Positions 46,255 through 58,667 of a stretch of DNA of 64,000 nt are shown here, one piece after another (position 1 is the first letter of the stretch; each line of letters starts with the position of its first letter). Both the position numbers and the translations under genes were made by a program. Location: contig NC_091262.1 in assembly GCF_042477335.2 (NCBI RefSeq), positions 72,650,001 to 72,714,000 of the forward strand, given 5' to 3'. Under the pieces are notes generated by a model, which saw only the letters and a list, made by a program, of their open reading frames with translations, did not search any database and was not told the origin of the DNA. Source of the stretch: Ovis canadensis (lineage: Eukaryota; Chordata; Mammalia; Artiodactyla; Bovidae).

Positions 46255-46985
46255 TGGAGCTGAAGATGAAACAGCAGGATCTTATGATCCTTGCTTCCCC
46301 AACCCCCTCGCCCCAAGTCCTCTGTCTGCCTTTTGTCTGGGGAAAACTTGCGTGGCAGAATGAGTTTAATCAAAGAAATGGGAAAAGCAGAAAGAAAGGA
46401 AAACAGCCAAAGGAGACCAAGTAATAACAATGCAGTCATTAAGCACGGTCGAGGACCTTTAGTTCCTTTTCAAGGACTAAAGATAATATTCTGAGCCATA
46501 TCCTTTGAGCGGTCTTACAGATACTAAAACACCAGGTGGAAGACGTTAACTACACGATGACCAGGCTGCAGCTGTGACATAAGCTGCTACAGTTCTGAGA
46601 ACTGGCCTCGACAAAATAGGAACAAACAGACCCTGGCACTGATGATTAACTGTACCTAAAACACCCAGGATGACGCTGGTCAGACCACTGATGACCGAGT
46701 TCAAGATGACTGTCAGAGACGATGGTGCTGTTTCTGCTGTAGGTCCCCCCATCCCCTCCCCTCACCCGCCACGTATAAAATCTCTTGCCCCATGGTTACC
46801 TAAAGGGGGGGAGTCAGCCTTTGGACAGACATCTGCCACCCTCCATACTCCATCCCCCGCCTCCCAGTTGCTGGCATCTGAAATAGAGCAAACTTTCCTT
46901 TCCACCAACTTGGCCTGTTTATTGGCTTTTGAGCAGCGAGCAGCCGGACCCACCACACACACTCTTCTGGGAACAAGAACACCTA
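46255..46985 (+). mobile_element. Solo LTR of an endogenous retrovirus (approximate ends)
   Basis: A TATAAAA box at 46774-46780 precedes a pyrimidine-rich segment, an AATAGA hexamer where AATAAA is expected, and the GTTTATTGGCTTTTGAGCAG motif common at R-U5 of gamma-type LTRs. No internal viral genes lie on either side, so it is a solo LTR. The family name is not certain (BTLTR-like). Confidence 0.6.
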
Positions 46986-47365
46986 CTAGAACAGGCTAAA
47001 ATGGGCTTGAGGACATTTCTGGTAATTGAAAAAAAGTTCTATAACTGGATAGAGATGATGCTGCAGAATGTTACGAACGAACAAAAAAAAATCATTGAAT
47101 TAGACATGTACAACGGATGAATTTTTCATACGCAATTTATGGGCTCAGTAAAGCTATTGTTGTAAAAACAAAGATGAGCGGTGGCCGTAGGCTACACAGG
47201 AAATATGATGAGCTGGGGTTCCAAGGACCTGAAGGTGAATACCAGAGTCCTGTCTGGCGTCTGTGGGGCCCCTTGAGCGAGTTACTCATCTTTCTGAGAC
47301 TTAGCTCCCTCCTTTGCAGTGGAGAAATAGTATTCATTTTGCAGCTTGTTCTGAGAGGTTGTCCC

Positions 47366-47485
47366 TGTAGCAGGAAATGGCAACCCACTCCAGTATTTCT
47401 TGCCTGGCGAATCCCATGGGCAGAAGAGCCTGGCAGGCCACAGTTCATGGGATTGCAAAAGAGTCAGACACGACTGAGTAACTGA
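47366..47485 (+). mobile_element. Bov-A SINE
   Basis: AAATGGCAACCCACTCCAGT to AGAGTCAGACACGACTGAG, no tRNA part. Confidence 0.88.
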
Positions 47486-47489
47486 GCAT

Positions 47490-48139
47490 GCTGACAGCTT
47501 GATGATTTAATGTAAGTACCTAGTAGGTACCCAATACATGATATTCTCCTGGCTTACATCTGACATTCTACAGGGTTCAGAGTCCCATGGGAGCCAGCCA
47601 CTTCTTCCGACTGCCTGGAACCCTGTCTCCACTCCTCCTCCTTCTCAGGCTAACTCAGCTCCTTCTTCAGGACTCAGTCCAGATCTCTCCTTGAGAAAGC
47701 CTTTCCTGACAGCCACCCTCTCTCCTTCCATGTGGGTGGGGCTAGGCTCTGTGAGCTCCTACAATGCCCCATGCTCGCCTCTCACGACCGTGTCTCACTA
47801 AATACTTGGGTTCATTTCCTCCCCGTCTGAAATCTTGGAGTCATCTGCATGTGATTCGTGATCCTCTCCTTTGTGCTGGCACACAGCAGGTGTACAAATA
47901 CTCAGTAAATGAACAAATGAGCACATTAGATTCCTTTGAGGGGCCCTGTCTTTACAGAGAAGCCCCCACTTCCTCCCAAGGGCCATGCCTCTGCCCGTAT
48001 GTGGTGGGTCCCTTGGGGGCACTTCTTTTCTTAATTGGGGAGCAGGGGTTGAGCTAGATGAAGGAAGAGCTGCAGTATCTAGCCCTCCCTCTGCCCAGAC
48101 CCCTGTGAACATTGAATAGCAACAGTGGCGGCCTCTATG
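47490..48139. other. Intergenic, no recognised element
   Basis: Apparently unique C/T-rich sequence. A weak L2-like piece (CAGCAGGTGTACAAATACTC) lies near 47886-47905. Confidence 0.35.
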
Positions 48140-48350
48140 CCGAATGACACTGAGTATCACACCTGATCTTCGGTGTCTCATTCAACCCTCACAACAGTCT
48201 CACCAAGGCAGGAAGCATTCTCACTGTTCCTGTTTCAGAGCTATGGACCCAGGCTCAGAGAGGTTCAGTAACCCACCCACAGTCACACAGCTAGTGGGGG
48301 ACAGAGCTGGGATTCACATCGGTGTCCACCCGACACCTGAGCCACGCTCC
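48140..48350 (+). mobile_element. MIR SINE
   Basis: CAGGCTCAGAGAGGTTCAGT and AGTCACACAGCTAGTGGGGG are the MIR core. Confidence 0.8.
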
Positions 48351-48559
48351 TAACTCAGAGTCCCCTGGCCAGTCATCTCTTTTTAATGGTGATAGATTCT
48401 GGACTATAATGTGTCGAAAACTCTTGGAGAAAATGGCTTTTAAAAATTCTTTAACTACTTCCTCTCATCTTCAGTAATGATAATATGTTTTTGAAGGTTT
48501 TTTTTTTTTTTTGATGTGGACCGTTTTTTAAAAGTCTTTACTGAGTTTGTAACAATATC

Positions 48560-48682
48560 GCTTCCGTTTTATGTTTTGGTTTTTTGGCTTGAGGCATGTC
48601 CCGACCAGGGATCGAACCTGCACCTTCTGCAATGGATGGTGAAGTCTTAACCACTGGACCACCAGGGAAGTCCCTGCAATGA
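48560..48682 (-). mobile_element. CHR-type tRNA SINE
   Basis: Antisense tRNA head ACCACTGGACCACCAGGGAA and GACCAGGGATCGAACCTGCA. Confidence 0.87.
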
Positions 48683-48793
48683 CATTGTTACAGAGAGCAG
48701 CAACATCAGCCTCCTTTCTTAAGTAACTTTTGTTCTTTGGTACAGACAGATTTTAATTTTCGTCTTCAATCGATATAAATAAGCTCTATGCCT

Positions 48794-49013
48794 GTGTGCT
48801 AAGTCTCTTCAGTCATGTCCAACTCTGTGCGATCCTATGGACTGTAGCCCACCAGGCTCCTCTGTCCATGGGATTCTCCAGGCAAGAATCCTGGAGTGGG
48901 TTGCCATGCCCTCCTCCAGGGAATGTTCCTGACCCAGGGATGGAAGCCGCACCTCTTACATCTCCTGCATTGCACGCAGATTCTTTCCCTTTAGTGCCAC
49001 GTGGTAAGCCCGA
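48794..49013 (-). mobile_element. Bov-tA SINE, full length
   Basis: From GTGTGCTAAGTCTCTTCAGT to TAGTGCCACGTGGTAAGCCC. Confidence 0.93.
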
Positions 49014-49019
49014 ATAAGT

Positions 49020-50285
49020 TCTGTAGCATTTCATTTTAAACCGGGGCCTCTGAACACACTTCCTGTGAATCTGCTGAGCTGGGGAAGGTAGAGGGTGTAT
49101 TAGTACCAGAGATCAGCCCCACACTGCAGAATGCAAAGGGTCCCCTGGGTTGCGGATGGTCCTGAGCTGGAGTGGGTTGGAGGATGCTGGGCAGACAGTG
49201 AGGGATATTGCTGAGGACAACATTCTGCACAAACAGGTGTCTTTTCTTCTCAACTCCCAGACGGGGAAGGAGCTAGAAAGAAACATCTTTGTTGTTTTAA
49301 AATGTTCCTGGTATAGAAACAGTCAGAACAATGACATTAATGGGTAGACTTCACGGGGTGCCAACAGTCGGCAAGGTATTGTCCCGAGGACTGTCTATGT
49401 TGACTCATATGACCACCCAGTGAAGCAGGAGCCCTGGGTGTCCGACCGTGACTGGGAGCTGGAACGGGGGACCTTTTGAAATTCTCTTTCCCGAACTTCG
49501 TCATCCCTGTGCCGTGTTATCCGTCCAGCACAGGGGTGGGGGTGGGTGGGGACATGGGTGCCACACCTCCAGTCCCAGCTCCTGCCTGCCTTGGCACACA
49601 GTGGCCGTCATTCCCCAGGGGGCAGAGATGCCACTTGGGGTGACTGCACTGCCCTCAGGGAGCTTTCTCAGTGCTTGTGCCCAGGAGGATGTTTTTGAGT
49701 CACATCGCTAGCTCCAATTTCTTATCCTGAAATCTCGTGAAAGGCTGTATTGAGCCATCACTTACAGCATCTCCCCCTCCCAGGATTATAAGCACTATGA
49801 GGAGGATTAGTTCCTTGTTGTAGGCCCAGTCTCAGCGCTCTGTCTGGCCCATAGCGTGTGCCCAGTTCATCTCAATGGCTGCCCGTGAACTCACTGGGCA
49901 GGGCACTGGGTAGGTGGAGAAGTAACACCCACCTAGAAAAGCCAGATGTTCCAATATTTTGAGTGGTCAAGTGTTTATATGATGCCTTTAAAACACTCAG
50001 CACAGACATGAGGGAGGTGGCAATTATTTACTTATTTTTTTTACATCCTAGGGATAGTGAATTAACAACTGAGGAATCCCATTAGTAATAGACACTTCAG
50101 GGGGACCTAGCATTTGACAGAGGTGGCTGGCTTGCTCTGGCTAACTAGCATCAATGTTAGGTTGATCTGAGATGTTGGATCCAAAATCCACATTAATAAG
50201 CCTAATGGATGGTTTTTCAAAAAGGGATTTTCCAATAAAGAAATGATCGGTGTGGGAGATGCACTGATTGGCTAGAAAGGCTGTT
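49020..50285. other. Intergenic, apparently unique
   Basis: G-rich stretches near 49525-49555 and otherwise ordinary sequence. No gene, RNA or clear repeat recognised. Confidence 0.4.
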
Positions 50286-50287
50286 TC

Positions 50288-50408
50288 TGTGCTTCTCTGG
50301 TTGCAACACACTGGCAGGCAGGATCTAGTTTCCCCACCAGGGTTCAAACCCAGGGTCCCATGCTGTGGAAGCACGGAGTCTCAACCACTGGACCAGCAGG
50401 GAAGTCCC
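50288..50408 (-). mobile_element. CHR-type tRNA SINE
   Basis: Antisense head CACTGGACCAGCAGGGAAGT and CCAGGGTTCAAACCCAGGG. Confidence 0.85.
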
Positions 50409-50439
50409 TGCTCCTTTCTTTAAAAAAAAAAGAAAATTG

Positions 50440-50680
50440 TCACTGTATACTTATTTTTTATTGGAACATAATTGCTTTACAATGTTGTATTAGTTTCCGC
50501 TATACAACAGTGTGAATCAGCTATAAGCGTGTACATATATCCTCTCCCTCTGGAGCCTCCCTCCCGCCCCAACCCCACGCCTCTAGGTCATCACAGAGCG
50601 CAGAGCTGAGCTCCCTGCGCTGTGCGGCAGCTTCCTGCTAGCTGTCTACCTTACACGTGGAGCACCTGTGTGTCAGTGCC
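50440..50680 (-). mobile_element. L1 3'-UTR fragment
   Basis: Antisense ATTGCTTTACAATGTTGTAT and CTAGGTCATCACAGAGCGCA. Confidence 0.82.
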
Positions 50681-50776
50681 AGCCTCCCTGTCCATGCCAC
50701 CCTCCCCTCCCCTCATGCCAGGGTCCACATGTTTGTTCTCCAGGTCTGTGTCTCTGTTCTTGCCCTGCAAATAGGC

Positions 50777-51200
50777 TCAGTTCAGTTCAGTTCAGTTCAG
50801 TCGCTCAGTCGTGTCTGACTCTTTGCGACCCCATGAATCACAGCACGCCAGGCCTCTCTGTCCATCACCAACTCCCGGAGTTCACTCAAACTCACGTCCG
50901 TCGAGTCAGTGATGCCATCCAGCCATCTCATCCTCTGTCGTTCCCTTCTCCTCCTGCCTCCAGTTCCTCCCAGCATCAGGGTCTTTTCAAATAAGTCAAC
51001 TCTTCGCATGAGGTGGCCAAAGTACTGGAGTTTCAGCTTTAGCATCAGTACTTCCAAAGAACACCCGGGACTGATCTCCTTTAGAATGGACTGGTTGGAT
51101 CTCCTTGCAGTCCAAGGGACTCTCAAGAGTCTTCTCCAACACCACAGTTCAAAGGCATCAATTCTTTGGCGCTCAGCCTTCTTCACAGTCCAACTCTCAT
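50777..51200 (-). mobile_element. BovB LINE 3' end with CAGTT repeats
   Basis: Antisense tail starts with four TCAGT-type units at 50777-50800 and runs to the [17 protein letters not shown] region. A 129-codon frame remains open on the minus strand. Confidence 0.92.
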
Positions 51201-51311
51201 CAGTACCTTTTTTCTATATTCCTTATATATGGGTTAATACATGCTATTTGCTTTTCTCCCTATTTCTTTTTGTTTAAAGAACTTGGAAAAGACAACATAA
51301 GGCTCCCTAGC

Positions 51312-51380
51312 ACATTTGACATCTATGGGGTCACACAGAGTCAGATACAACTGAAGTGACTTAGCAGCAGCAGCAGCACA
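51312..51380 (+). mobile_element. Bov-A2 3' end with AGC tail
   Basis: CTATGGGGTCACACAGAGTC and TGAAGTGACTTAGCAGCAGC. Confidence 0.85.
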
Positions 51381-51775
51381 TCTGAGGTGGTATGGGATAC
51401 TGGCACCCCCAGAATCTAAAAAGGAAGGAGCCAGAATACCCTGTCTGGCAGAGGAGGGTGGAGGAAGGGGGGGAGGAGAGTGGAGCAGTCTCTGCACCCC
51501 CTGCAGCTCTGGTTCTGAAGAATCAGAGGACAGGATCCAGACCGCTCTTGCTGTCATTTGGAAGCTGCTGAGTGCCACGGTCAGATGCTGGGGGTCATGG
51601 AGATGGGGGGCAGGGACCAGACTGCAGGTATTTCTTAAAGTGGGGCTACTGGGATCCCCTGGCGGACTGGATGAGGGGCTGGAGAAGAGAGAGTGATCAG
51701 GGAGGATCCCAGGGTTTTTAGCTTGAGTGCCTGAAAGGATGGGGGGGGCGGGCATTGAATATGATCAGAAGCTTG

Positions 51776-52048
51776 GACTTCCCTGGGGGTCCAGTGGTTA
51801 AGAATCTGCCTGCAATGCAGAGGACAAGGGTTCGATCCCTGGTCTGGGAGGATTTTATGTGCTATGGGGCAACTAAGTCCGTGTGCACAACTACTGAGGC
51901 CCATGCGCTCTAGAGCCCATGCTCCACAGCAAGAGAAGCCACCACAATGAGAAGCCTGCACACCACAGCTAGAGAGTGGCCACCGGGAGAAGCTGAGCAC
52001 CAGTGACCCAGCACAGTCAAAATAAAAAGTAAGTAAATAAATGAACAT
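51776..52048 (+). mobile_element. CHR-type SINE, full length
   Basis: GGACTTCCCTGGGGGTCCAG head, body with CACAACTACTGAGGCCCATG and an AAATAAA-type tail near 52034. Confidence 0.92.
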
Positions 52049-52057
52049 GCTATGGTT

Positions 52058-52258
52058 TAATGCTTCCCTGGTAGCTCAGCGGTAAAGTATCTGCCTGCAA
52101 TGCAGGAGACCCCGGTTCGATCCCTTAGACAGGAAGCTCCCCCGGAGAAGGGAATGGCAACCTGCTCCGGTATTCCTGCCTGGAGGATTCCATGGACAGA
52201 GGAGCCTGGTGGGCTATAGTCCATGGGGTCGAAAAGAGATGACTGAGCGACTAACACC
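52058..52258 (+). mobile_element. Bov-tA SINE
   Basis: GCTTCCCTGGTAGCTCAGCG head and full core. ATGGTTTAAT occurs at both edges and fits a target duplication. Confidence 0.93.
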
Positions 52259-52399
52259 TCATGGTTTAATAACCTTTCATAAACAGATGTAACTAATTTT
52301 TATAATGGACAGATTGGTACTTAATACTCAGAAATAATACTTAATAACTTTCACATAACTATATATGAAAATTCTGTCTGACGGGACAAACGATAAATT

Positions 52400-53028
52400 C
52401 AGTTCAGTTCAGTTCAGTCCTGTCATGTCCAACTCTTTGCGACCCCATGAACTGCAGCACGCCAGGCCTTCCTGTCCATCACCAACTCCGGGAGTCCACC
52501 CAAACTCATGTCCATTGAGTTGGTGATGCCATCCAACTATCTCATCCTCTGTCGTCCCCTTCTCCTCCTGCCCTCAATCTTTCCCAGCATCAGAGTCTTT
52601 TCAAATGAGTCAGCTTTGCATCAGGTGGCCAAAGTATTGGAGTTTCAGCTTCAACATCAATCCTTCCAATGAACACCCTGGACTGATCTCCTTTAGGATG
52701 GACTGGTTGGATCTCCTTGCAGTCCAAGGGACTCTCAAGAGTCTTCTCCAACACCACAGTTCAAAAGCATCAATTCTTCAGCACTCAGCCTTCTTTATAG
52801 TCCAACTCTCACATCCATACATGACCACTGGAAAAACCATAGCCTTGACTAGATGGACCTTGGTTGGCAAAGTAGTATCTAGGCCTTTCAATATGCTATC
52901 TAGGTTGGTCATAACTTTTCTCCCAAGGAGTAAGTGTTTTTTAATTTCATGGCTGCAATCACCATCTGCAGTGACTTTGGAGCCCAGAAAGATAAAGTCA
53001 GCCACTGTTTCCCCATCTATCTGCAAAT
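52400..53028 (-). mobile_element. BovB LINE 3' end
   Basis: Antisense tail with TCAGT units, then TCCATTGAGTTGGTGATGCC and on to the [21 protein letters not shown] region (minus-strand frame 52778-53026). Confidence 0.92.
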
Positions 53029-53169
53029 TTCTGAAAACTGCAAGTTTCTCTCCATTTCCACTTATCTAATTCAGCATTTTTTTTGTTTCACAGTTTTGTG
53101 TCTGTTTGATGAGGAGCCTTACAGCCCCCTCTTCTGAATTTAAATACTACTTCTCAACTGGGTCCTTGC

Positions 53170-53440
53170 CATAGGCTTTTCAAAAAATTATTTTTTTATT
53201 TTCTTTTACTGAAGTGTAGTTGATTTACAATGTTGTGTTAGTTTCAAGGGCTCAGCAGAGTGATTCAGTTATGCATACATGTATATCTATTTTTTTTCCA
53301 GATTCTTTTCCTTTATAGGTTATTTTAAGATAATGAGTATAGTTCAGTATAGGTCCTTGCTGGTTATCTATGCTATTTATGGTAGTGTGTATATATTAAT
53401 TCCAAACTCTTAATTTATCCCTATCCCCCTCTTTTGGTAA
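53170..53440 (-). mobile_element. L1 3'-UTR fragment
   Basis: Antisense TGAAGTGTAGTTGATTTACA and TTTATAGGTTATTTTAAGAT. Confidence 0.75.
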
Positions 53441-53445
53441 CCATT

Positions 53446-53740
53446 GTTTTTGTTCAGTCACTCAGTTGTGTCTGACTCTTTGTGACTCCATGGACTGCAG
53501 CATACCAGGCTTCTCTGTCCTTCACTATCTCCCGGAGTTTGCTCAAATGCATGTCCATTAAGTCAGTGATGCTGTCCAACCATCTCATCCTCTGCTGCCC
53601 TCTTCTCCTTTTGCCTTCAATCTTTTCCAGATTGAGGAGTCTTTTCTAGTGAGTCAGCTCTTCACATTAGGTGGCCAAAATATTGGAGCTTCAGCTTCAG
53701 CATCAGTCCTTCAAATGAATATTCAGGGTTGATTGGTAAC
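53446..53740 (-). mobile_element. BovB LINE 3'-end fragment
   Basis: Antisense GTCACTCAGTTGTGTCTGAC through CCAAAATATTGGAGCTTCAG. Confidence 0.9.
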
Positions 53741-53744
53741 CATA

Positions 53745-54545
53745 AGTCTGTTTTTAAAAATATGCTCAAGTCTTGTCCAGTAAGACAAACCACTATGACC
53801 AACAACACATTCCCTTCCAGCCAGTGCCCTGTCTCCATCCTCCGCATCATGGCCCAAATCCACAGGAGCTGTGTATTCACGGGCTCACCCCTCACTCACT
53901 CCTTGGTCCACTCCAGCCTGGCTTCTGGGTCCAGAGACCCAGGACCAGTCCAAGAGCATACCTGATTTCTCATCTTACCTGACTTCCCAGGAGCCTCTGA
54001 CACTGGAGACCACACTCGGCCCTTAAGTAGTCGTGCCCTTGGCCCTGGGACACCACCTTCTCCTGGTCTCTCTCTCTGCTCCTCTTCCTGGTCCCCTCTG
54101 CTCGTCCCTCTTCTCCTCCATGTCCTCATGTGTTGGCAAGCCTTTCAGCATCTGTACTTGGCTGTGGTGCCCTCCTCACTTTAATATCTCTGTTTTACCC
54201 AGCTGATCTCATCACACCCACGGGTCCACTAGTAAGATTCAAATCACTCATTACTTTCAATCTCCATTTCATCTGAACTTCCTGTATCTAACCACCTGCT
54301 TGATATTTCCTCCTGATGCCACAAGTGAACCTTAAGCTCGACATGACCCAAATGGAACTGACACTCTTTTCCAAACACCCTCTCCCAAGGAGAGTTACAA
54401 CTGAAACTTCCTTTCAACATCTCCATCCAGGCCACCACCACTCAACTAGCTATTCAAACATAGGATTTGTGCTTGGACCTCCTTCTTCCTCGTTCTCCGT
54501 GTCAACACATCACTTGCCAGTTTAAATGTACCCATTCTGAAGGGT
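53745..54545. other. Intergenic, no recognised element
   Basis: C/T-rich sequence without a recognised gene or repeat. Confidence 0.35.
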
Positions 54546-54549
54546 GACA

Positions 54550-55460
54550 CTGACTGGAAATGATCAAAAGAGATTTTTTTTTAGGGTCCTAATTGGGGCG
54601 ATCATTCCACAGTTTTGAAGGTAATTTTCACTGTCAAAATCAATGTTACACACCACAGAGGAAGACAACAAAATCTAGATTAAAAATTGCAATGCCACAA
54701 TGTCCAGCATCCAGCCAAAAAGGCTAAATATTCTAAGAAATGGGAAAATGTTATCCAAGTCCAGAAAAAAAAAAAATTAGTCAATAGAAACAGACGCAGA
54801 CCTGACTGAAATTATGGAATTAACAGACAGCAACTTTAAAACAGCTGTTTGTGTGTGTTAGTCACTCAGGAGTGTCTGACTCTTTGTGACTCCATGGCCT
54901 ATAGCCCTCCAGGCTCCTCTCTCCATGGGATTCTCCAGGCAAGAATACTGGAGTGGGTAACCATTCCTTTCCCCAAGGGATCTTCCCAACCCAGGGATCG
55001 AACCCAGGTCTCCTACATTGCAGGCAGAATCTTTACCTTCTGAGCTACTGGGAAGCTTTTATAATCAAGCATGATATAACATGAGAAAAATCAAATGTAT
55101 AAAAAGAATCAAATTGACCTTTTAGAGATGAAAAATTCAGTATCCAAAATGAAAAACTGGCTGGCTAGCCTTATGAGAAAATTTAAATTATAGAGGAGAT
55201 CAACAAGCTTGAAAATAGAGCAGGAAGAGAAATCCAAACTGATGACGGCAAACTGGTGGAAAAAACAGGAGTCCCAGGGACCCATGGGACAAAATGAAGT
55301 GGCCTAACATACTTGTAATTATAATCTAGGCAAAAGCTGGGTATGGGAAGACAGAAGAAGCTTTGAAGAAATAATTGCCTGAAATACTGTGCAATTCGCC
55401 CTATATTCACAATACCTAAGTAAAAAAGACTAAATGCAATAACATGAAATGAAGGCAGCC
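54550..55460 (+). mobile_element. HAL1/L1-like remnant split by Bov-tA
   Basis: CAATAGAAACAGACGCAGAC and GAATTAACAGACAGCAAC left of the SINE and AAAGAATCAAATTGACCTTT right of it belong to one decayed LINE. Confidence 0.65.
54851..55056 (-). mobile_element. Bov-tA SINE inside the LINE remnant
   Basis: Antisense core and tRNA end TTCTGAGCTACTGGGAAGC. Confidence 0.92.
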
Positions 55461-55844
55461 CTGCCAGTTTTTCCCTCATGCTGTATGATCCTGCACCACT
55501 GTCCATTTGTCCAGATTGCCCTGGCCATTCTCCCCACCTGACAAGCTCCTTTTCATCCTTCCAGCTCCAGTTCCAAATCACCTGGGCACCAAGTATTCCT
55601 GGATCCCACAGAATGTTTGCCCCTCCTTTTACAAACCCCTGCAACAAACCCTAGTGATCTACCTTCCTGTGTGTCTGTTTCCCTGGTTGGAGAGTCTGGA
55701 CCTTTTGTGGCTTCCTCTGGGGCAGGAAATATGATCAGGGAGGAATGGGGAGAAGATTAAAGGGGAATATAAAGATGGTGGAGGCTGTGGATGGGAAGAT
55801 GGGAGCCCCAAGGGCCAGGTTCTGCTGACTCACCCAGACCCAGG

Positions 55845-56245
55845 GACTTTTGAACCATAAAGAAGGCTGAGTACTGAAGAACCAATGCTTTCAAATTGTG
55901 GTGCTGGAGAAGACTCTTGAGAGTCCCTTGGACAGCAAGATCAAACCAGTCAATCCTAAAGGAAATCAACCCTGAATACTCATTGGAAGGACTGATGCTG
56001 AAGCTAAAGCTCCAATCCTTTGGCCACCTGATGCGAGAAGAGCCAGCTCATTGGAGAAGATCCTGATGCTGGGAAAGATGGAGGGCAGGAAGAGAAGGGG
56101 ATGACAGAGGATGACATGGTTAGATGGCATCACCGACTCATTGGACATGAGTCTGAGCAAACTCTGGGAGATGGTGAAGGACAGGGAAGCCTGGCGTGCT
56201 GCAGTCCGTGAGAGTCTCAAAGAGCCACACAGGACTTAGTGCCTG
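55845..56245 (+). mobile_element. BovB LINE 3' end
   Basis: Sense strand: AACCATAAAGAAGGCTGAGT through GGAAGGACTGATGCTGAAGC to GACATGAGTCTGAGCAAACT. Confidence 0.92.
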
Positions 56246-56261
56246 AACAAGAAGAGCATTG

Positions 56262-56553
56262 GGTCTTTGCTTCTGTGCAGGGGCTTTCTCTAGTTGCAGT
56301 GAGCAGGGGCTGCCTTCTGGGGGCAGTGTGCGGGCTTCCCACTGTGGCGGCTTCTCTGACTGTACAGTGTGGGCTCTGGGGTGTGGGGGCTTCAGTAACT
56401 GCAGCTAGGGGGCTCCACAGCGCGGGCTCAGCAGCTGTGTCACATGGGGCTTGTTGCCCCACAGCCTGTGGGATCTTCCTGGATCTTGGATGGAACCCAT
56501 GCCCTCTGCATTGGCAGGCAGATGCTTAACCACTGGTGCCCCAGAGAAGTCCT
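56262..56553 (-). mobile_element. CHR-type SINE
   Basis: Antisense GGATCTTCCTGGATCTTGGA and TTAACCACTGGTGCCCCAGA. Confidence 0.85.
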
Positions 56554-56559
56554 ATTTAA

Positions 56560-57500
56560 TGTACTCTTGCTCTTAACTGTAGAGCAGATTGGGTGCCTCA
56601 AGGCTGACCCTGCAACACCATCTTAACCAGAAGTGACCCTTCAGAGCTTCCCAACAAGGACCCAACGTAACCCACTGTGGACCTGTGCACCTGCCTCAAG
56701 GGGAAGGGCTCCCCAGAGCTCCCGGCAACCTCTTTTGCTGCAGAACTGCTCATTTCTTAGCTTGCCTGGATGGTCGCCTGACTTTCAGGAATCTGAGCCA
56801 AGCTGAGGGTGGAGATGGGGAAGGGAGGCAGGTCTAGACAGATGCCCAAACCCCGAGGAGCTTTTTTTTCTGTTTGTTTCTAGTTGGTTATTCCTAGTCC
56901 AGGAATCTGTGAATCATCTGTTCACAGTAAGCCAAGAAAAACAACAGCCAAAATGTGACTCGTGCTGGAAGGGCAAGCAGCTTTCACGGGAGCACGCACA
57001 GTACATTGCCCTACAGATCTGGTGCCTTTAACAGGCATCTCAGATATGGAGGGGTGCCCACCAGGTGCAAAGTAGATTCACACGCATTTCATCACCTAAT
57101 CCCCCTCAAATGCCTTGTGAGATGGATATGATGATTTTCCAGGCAAGAATATACTGAAGTGAATTACCATTCCCTTCTCTAGATCCCCACTTCACGGAGA
57201 GGAAAAACTAAGGGTCGGGCCCAATTAAGTGCCTTGCCTAATGTCACAATCCAAATGCAAGGCAGAGCTTTGAACATGAACTTCAGCCTGTCTGACACCA
57301 GGGCTTCCTGCCCCAATCTCCAGCCCTTTGAAGGCCCTGCCAAAGTCCTTAAAATGAAAAGTCATTAATTTGCAACACAATACCCTGGCTTTTAGCCTGG
57401 AACAGATGAAGAAACTTTAGTGAAAAAACTGCTGAAATCCAAATAAAGTTCAGTTAACAGTACTGTACCAGTTTTAGTTCTTTGTGTCAAATGTCTCCTG
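56560..57500. other. Intergenic with old MIR-like sequence
   Basis: A MIR-like part near 57180-57300 (AAGTGCCTTGCCTAATGTCA, CAAATGCAAGGCAGAGCTTT) is interrupted by a short Bov-A fragment near 57128-57182. The rest is unassigned. Confidence 0.5.
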
Positions 57501-57507
57501 ATTATAT

Positions 57508-57825
57508 GAAGGCTTCCCTGATAGCTCAGTTGGTATAAAATCTTCCTGCAATGCAGGAGACCCCAGTTCGATTCCTGGGTGGGGAAGATCCCCTGGAAAA
57601 GGGACAGGCTAGCCACTCCAGTATTCCTGGGCTTCCCTTGTGGTTCAGCTGGTAAGGAATCCGCCTTCAATGTGGGAGATCTGGGTTTGATCCCTGGGTT
57701 GGGAAGATCCCCTGGAGAGGAGAAAGGCTACCCACTCCAGTTTCCTGCTCTGGAGAATGCCGTGGACTGTGTAGTCCATGGGGTTGCAAAGAGTCGGACA
57801 CAGCTTAGCGACTTTCACTTTACAG
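57508..57825 (+). mobile_element. Two tandem Bov-tA SINEs
   Basis: A truncated copy (57508-57625) is followed directly by a fuller one starting GGGCTTCCCTTGTGGTTCAG. Confidence 0.9.
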
Positions 57826-57829
57826 GTTA

Positions 57830-58660
57830 TATAAGATATTAGTATTGAGGATATCGGGGCCGGAGAATGCAGAAACTCTATACTATGTTCATACCATTTT
57901 TGTAAGTCTAAAATTATTCAAAAATTTAAAATTTATCTTAAAGAGAATAGCCAATCAGGTATGTAAGTCATGAACACATTCCAACGTTGATCTGAGACTC
58001 TGCGTGGTGGGGCGTGGGGTGGGGAAGGTAACTTCCTTGCATTCACACATTAAAAGTCTGTGCTTTTTTCCCCTGACATGGACCCACGAAGTGACTGTAT
58101 CCTTCCCTTACCAGCTCTGCTTCCTGATCTCCTCAAGGAGATAGTCTCTCCTTGGTTCCAGCATGTCTTTACAGCCATTGGATGGCTGCTGACTTTCCTT
58201 TTCAACAAAGTAGACCAGGCTTCATGTTCAGAGGCTTTAGGAAACAATAGTCTCAGTGGAATTTAATCACTGGCTTGGTTTTGCTGTATATTTTTTATAA
58301 TTAATTTTTATTTATGCAAGTTTTGGGGGGTTTTCTATATACGACTGTGATATTAATTTTCCTGTTGAAACATTTTTTTAATTGATTTAAAGGTCAATAA
58401 CCGAAGGAAAGAGATGAGGACTCAGCCACAATCAGAAAAGGGCTTCAGGAATGGATGTAAGTTGGGAAATTAAGTGGAAATGGAAGCAACATTTCACAAA
58501 GAGAGAGGATGTGTCAGCCTTGACAGCTTAAGATTACACCTGATCACTGACCTGGTGACCCAGGAGGGATGGGAAACGCTCTCCTGGCTGGACCTGAGCC
58601 AGAGGAAGTCAGTCACGGGACCCTAAACTCTCACCTGGCTTCACCACACTGGTACCCTTC
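57830..58660. other. Intergenic, no recognised element
   Basis: A/T-rich, with no recognised gene or clear repeat. Confidence 0.35.
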
Positions 58661-58667
58661 CTGCGTG

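Noticed and set aside
51234..51755. 173-codon minus-strand frame
   Set aside because: Pro/Ser-rich translation of a repeat-containing stretch including a Bov-A2 tail; no domain.
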